12,982 nucleotides of DNA from CAYGAW01 sp964347945. Its GTDB lineage: Bacteria; Chloroflexota; Anaerolineae; UBA7937; B3-Chlor. Shown one piece after another: positions 12,249 to 12,982 of the stretch; the stretch's first letter is position 1; every line of letters begins with the position of its first letter. Below the pieces are notes generated by a model. It was not told the origin of the DNA. It made no database searches and saw only the letters and a list, made by a program, of their open reading frames with translations. The stretch lies in NCBI GenBank assembly GCA_964347945.1, contig CAYGAW010000209.1, forward strand, positions 1 to 12,982, given 5' to 3'. The position numbers and the translations under genes were made by a program.

Positions 12249-12475
12249 ATGAAAGGCAAGCATTTCAATCCCCAGCGCTGCCTCACCATGGTCGTGACCC
12301 TGATGGTCTTGGTCCTCATCGCTGCTTTAACTCTGGTAGCCTGGAGTAGCAGCGCAACGAACCGGGCGCTGTTGTCAGTGTGAGAGGCAGTGGCTGGCAG
12401 CTGGCCGAAACCGTCTCGGTTTACGTGGTCGAACTGGATGTTGACAATGGCTGGGCCAATCATATGGAGGTGTAA
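12249..12475 (+). pseudogene. Frameshifted gene for a small secreted or membrane-anchored protein
   Basis: The ATG at 12249 begins a leader: MKGKHFNPQRC, then a long hydrophobic run (LTMVVTLMVLVLIAALTLVAW) and SSSA, and stops at TGA 12381-12383 after 44 codons. An overlapping frame reads NEPGAVVSVRGSGWQLAETV and on through ELDVDNGWANHMEV to TAA 12473-12475. The second reading is protein-like and has no start of its own. I infer that one gene of about 75 codons was split by a frameshift between about 12350 and 12380. The ribosome binding site is weak. The C-terminal peptide is repeated downstream (see the repeat at 12431-12577). I recognise no family; its place before a PA14 gene suggests another exported product. 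Confidence 0.5.
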
Positions 12476-12577
12476 TATGTCAAAGAGAATCCAGAACTCC
12501 TGAGATGGAACGCTTGAGCTGGATGTTAACAATACTTGAAGCAACTATATGGAGGAGTGACATGATGAAGAGAACAA
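12431..12577 (+). repeat. Diverged tandem duplication of a gene end, RBS and next gene start
   Basis: Segment 12431-12492 and segment 12516-12577 align without gaps at about 43 of 60 positions, offset 85 bases. Both contain the same layout: a C-terminal peptide (ELDVDNGWANHMEV; ELDVNNT-stop-SNYMEE), a stop codon, ATATGGAGG, and a start codon followed by codons for Lys-Arg (MSKRI; MMKRT). In the second copy the Trp codon TGG has become TGA. The first copy's new frame ends after eight codons (MSKRIQNS), while the second opens the PA14 gene. Confidence 0.65.
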
Positions 12578-12982
12578 TAGCTCTAAGTGCTGCCCTGATC
12601 GTCTTGCTAGCGCTCACTGGTGCTACCTTTGCTCAAGGGCCGTCCCCTCAACATTCGGCGCCAACCTGGGAGGCATCCTACTGGAACAACAATGGGCTTT
12701 CCGGACCACCTGTGCTGCAGCGCAGCGAGGCTAACCTCGACTACAACTGGGGGAGCGGCTCTCCTGATCCGGTTATTCATGCCGACGGCTTTTCGGCCCG
12801 CTGGACCCGTTACCTGGATTTGGCAGCCGGTACCTACCGTTTCACGGCGACCAGCGATGACGGCATTCGGGTCTACGTGGACGGCAGTCCGATCATCAAC
12901 GAGTGGTACGACCATCCAGCCAAGACGGTCTCGGCCGACAAGGCCCTGGCCGCCGGGCACCACCTGGTGGTGGTCGAGTTCT
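12562..12982 (+). CDS. Secreted PA14-domain protein, 5' part (runs off the window)
   Basis: GGAGGAG (12551-12557) precedes tandem ATGs at 12562 and 12565; I chose the first because it aligns with the start in the upstream duplicate. The visible 140 residues begin with a signal peptide (MMKRT, hydrophobic 6-20, cleavage likely after ATFA at 21-24). A PA14-like domain follows: WEASYWNNNGLSGPPVLQR (36-54), YNWGSGSPDP (61-70), ADGFSARWTRYLDL (74-87), GTYRFTATSDDGIRVYVDG (90-108) and AGHHLVVVEF (131-140). The paired TSDDG and YVDG motifs are typical of the PA14 beta-barrel, which binds carbohydrates or mediates adhesion in many secreted bacterial enzymes and surface proteins. The rest of the protein, and so its main function, lies beyond the window. 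The gene sits downstream of decayed small exported-protein genes. Confidence 0.9.
   Translation, partial: MMKRTIALSAALIVLLALTGATFAQGPSPQHSAPTWEASYWNNNGLSGPPVLQRSEANLDYNWGSGSPDPVIHADGFSARWTRYLDLAAGTYRFTATSDDGIRVYVDGSPIINEWYDHPAKTVSADKALAAGHHLVVVEF

Overview
The window is bacterial: its strong promoters are of sigma-70 type, most genes have Shine-Dalgarno sites, and it carries bacterial tRNA genes. The mix of a MalT-type regulator, a secreted PA14-domain protein, a YabN-type MazG fusion and an archaeal-type class I aldolase would fit Chloroflexota or a similar deep-branching, moderately GC-rich lineage. That placement is inference; no marker gene here settles it.

Layout. (1) 1-2600, minus strand: a lipoprotein-type thermonuclease (1824-2465) and a GT87-like membrane glycosyltransferase (675-1757). 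Beyond the glycosyltransferase lies a decayed second copy of a thermonuclease 3' end fused to an Excalibur calcium-binding domain (355-612). The apparently intact nuclease has itself lost its Excalibur domain and has Lys where the catalytic Glu of the family is expected. (2) 2600-3850: gene-poor, with one small hypothetical gene and the remains of a lipoprotein gene. (3) 7354-3851, minus strand: a probable operon of DhnA-type class I aldolase, MBL-fold hydrolase and methylase-MazG pyrophosphohydrolase, with a promoter and a structured leader. (4) 7518-8387, plus strand: an Hsp20 gene behind a perfect-consensus promoter and ending in a strong terminator, then a tRNA-Phe/Gly/Cys cluster with its own promoter; the tRNA-Gly is unusual. 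(5) 8525-10302: a two-gene operon of a CBS-pair protein and an ArsB/NhaD/SLC13-like permease, overlapping by four bases. (6) 10378-10596: a complete tRNA-Leu(UAA) unit with promoter, gene and terminator. (7) 10597-12982: a decaying accessory region with short degenerate repeats, a MalT-like regulator cut off after its ATPase domain, a frameshifted small secreted-protein gene, a duplicated gene-end/gene-start segment, and a secreted PA14-domain protein running off the window.

Two themes stand out. Housekeeping units (Hsp20, tRNAs, aldolase-MBL-MazG) are compact and well formed, while the DNA between and beside them is full of gene remnants. Several remnants belong to exported proteins (nuclease-Excalibur, two leader-peptide stubs, the PA14 locus), which suggests repeated duplication and decay of surface or secreted functions. 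I did not find a clear new defence or mobile system. The best leads are the nuclease-Excalibur duplication around the glycosyltransferase gene, the divergent tRNA-Gly, and the tandem secreted-peptide remnants upstream of the PA14 gene.
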